Positions 62,875-64,000 of a DNA stretch of 64,000 bases are shown one piece after another. The first letter of the stretch is position 1; each line of letters begins with the position of its first letter. The DNA comes from Chamaea fasciata (lineage: Eukaryota > Chordata > Aves > Passeriformes > Sylviidae), in NCBI GenBank assembly GCA_029207755.1, contig JARCOQ010000006.1, forward strand, positions 18,698,890 to 18,762,889, read 5' to 3'. The notes under the pieces are model-generated. The model worked only from the letters and a program-made list of their open reading frames with translations, was not told the origin of the DNA and ran no database searches. The translations under genes were made by a program, and so were the position numbers.

Positions 62875-63411
62875 GTGCCTAAGAATGCTTATGCAAATCC
62901 ATTGTCTTTAGTGGGATCTGGTTGTTGTGTATCAGGTCTAGGAACCTGTGTCATATACAGGAGGGAGGAGCCCATCCCAACTGTGTTTTCCCTGCGTTAC
63001 GTACATAAAGAGAAAGCATTGAATATGAACACGCTGTACTTCAAGCAAACTCATTTCTTCTGTACAAAACATGTCAGACTAGTCAGATTTACCCATTTAT
63101 TGACATTCACCCTAGGATTTTCTCTTTTCATTATACTGTTGTATGTACAACTAACTGGATTACTTGTGTCCTTCTGGCAAGAATTTATTATTCTACTTCT
63201 GTATGTGCATGATTCACATATCTCAGTACAGGAACAATGGATTATGATTGCTAAGATGCAGAGACACTGGTTCGTCCTGAGTCCTGGCAACCTGCTAAAA
63301 TATATATTCTTCACCAGTCAGTACATCACTGCTACTACAGAGAAAAGCAGGTTGATTTCCTCTAAAAGGAGTAAGAGAAGACAGTTCTGTGGAAAATACT
63401 GTACATTCTAA
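62875..63411 (+). other. Longest open frame outside repeats, 178 codons (doubtful)
   Basis: A frame of 178 codons, unusually long for this A+T-rich sequence. Its first residues come from a non-ATG codon (CTT AAG region; no ATG lies at the stated start), while an internal ATG would start near 63027. The middle (roughly residues 75-115) is hydrophobic and could form one or two membrane spans (FTLGFSLFIILLYV, FWQEFIILLLYV). The end is basic (SSKRSKRRQF). I recognise no family, no splice pair and no repeat. A 60-90-codon frame also runs opposite (63051-63314). By rough reckoning a run like this is uncommon but not excluded by chance in 64 kb. Confidence 0.15.
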
Positions 63412-64000
63412 AATGGCAAACAGTCCTCCTGGCACTTTTGTTTTTAGGATAGCCCTGGCTGGAATAGGTATAGAGTATAATCCAGGTGTTTGTCACTGAT
63501 CCCAGAGGAGAGAGGTTGGCTTATGTAGCAGAACAAGGTATACACCTTATCTTTTTCTTTTCCATTTTAGGGAGTTATATTCACTTTTCTGTCAGTAGTA
63601 GGCAAATTGAGTCACTTGATTGTTAACCACTACTATAATAGTTATGTATTTAAACATTGATATAAAAATAATTATTAGGAGAGGCTGCTTATTTCTTTCA
63701 TCAGATCTACTGCATCTGGTATATGTTGTACTATATGAAAGATAAAAATATTTGGTTTCTCTCCAGAGATAGTTTTACAGTCATACATAAACACATCTAG
63801 GGAGAATCTGAAATCTGGGCTGCCCTTTGGATCTTGCCTATATTTTTATATTGATCTGTCTGATTATTTTTCATTATTTGAAGCTATAGAAAATAGGAAA
63901 ACTAAATCTTTTCTGTGATCAAGGCTTTAAAAAAAAAGGAAAAATACTGAAAGTGGTGGAATTTCTGAATATAGAAAGCTTTTAAACCAATTATATATAT
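63412..64000. other. Unique A+T-rich noncoding stretch to the window edge
   Basis: No gene or mobile element is recognised in the last 0.6 kb. Confidence 0.5.

Noticed and set aside
1..64000. Bacterial-type operons, phage genes, CRISPR arrays, riboswitches
   Set aside because: The repeat content is avian, there are no long tandem coding frames with ribosome-binding sites, and no regularly spaced direct repeats of CRISPR type exist in the window.

Overview
The window looks like nuclear DNA of a bird, A+T-rich throughout (very roughly 60-65% A+T by eye). The evidence is a set of CR1 LINE fragments in both orientations, two long-terminal-repeat (LTR) families that I recognise as avian endogenous-retrovirus solo LTRs, and degraded amniote repeats of the kind shared by birds, crocodilians and turtles. 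The bird order cannot be settled from this window. I find no bacterial-style genes, no rRNA, no convincing tRNA, no CRISPR array and no complete protein-coding gene. Nearly all open frames are short chance frames, or are side effects of stop-poor repeats and purine-rich tracts. The window is best read as a gene desert or the inside of a very large intron.

Layout. 1-16.8 kb: mostly unique A+T-rich DNA with one CR1 3' end (about 3545-3870), a decayed old repeat (about 12.80-12.93 kb) and a 28-T tract. 16.84-17.88 kb: a nearly complete avian ERV solo LTR. 17.9-30 kb: unique DNA with an ancient CR1/L3-like fragment (22.69-22.95 kb), a 12-bp tandem triplet and a TA/CA microsatellite. 30.1-31.3 kb: a broken internal CR1 ORF2 segment. 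36.03-36.61 kb: a second, unrelated avian ERV solo LTR. 37.09-37.23 kb: an old MITE-like amniote repeat, followed by a reverse-strand CR1. 39.5-41.2 kb: a third LTR family with a partly duplicated upstream half and a long G+C-richer tail. 41.2-54.3 kb: unique DNA with T/A tracts, a short old repeat and a CR1 3' end. 54.37-54.82 kb: a 34-T tract followed by an almost pure-purine AGGGG/AGAGG array. 56.69-57.48 kb: a second copy of the third LTR family, in the opposite orientation. 57.5-64 kb: unique DNA with 46-T and 40-T tracts.

The observations most worth a second look are several exon-like intervals, where strong splice-site pairs bracket an open frame (8158-8255 +, 21429-21485 +, 25131-25474 -, 44206-44379 +); the purine array with strong G-quadruplex and triplex potential; and the inverted pair of the same LTR family 16 kb apart. 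None of these amounts to a demonstrated new system. Splice-like pairs are expected by chance in 64 kb, and no function is assigned to any of them.
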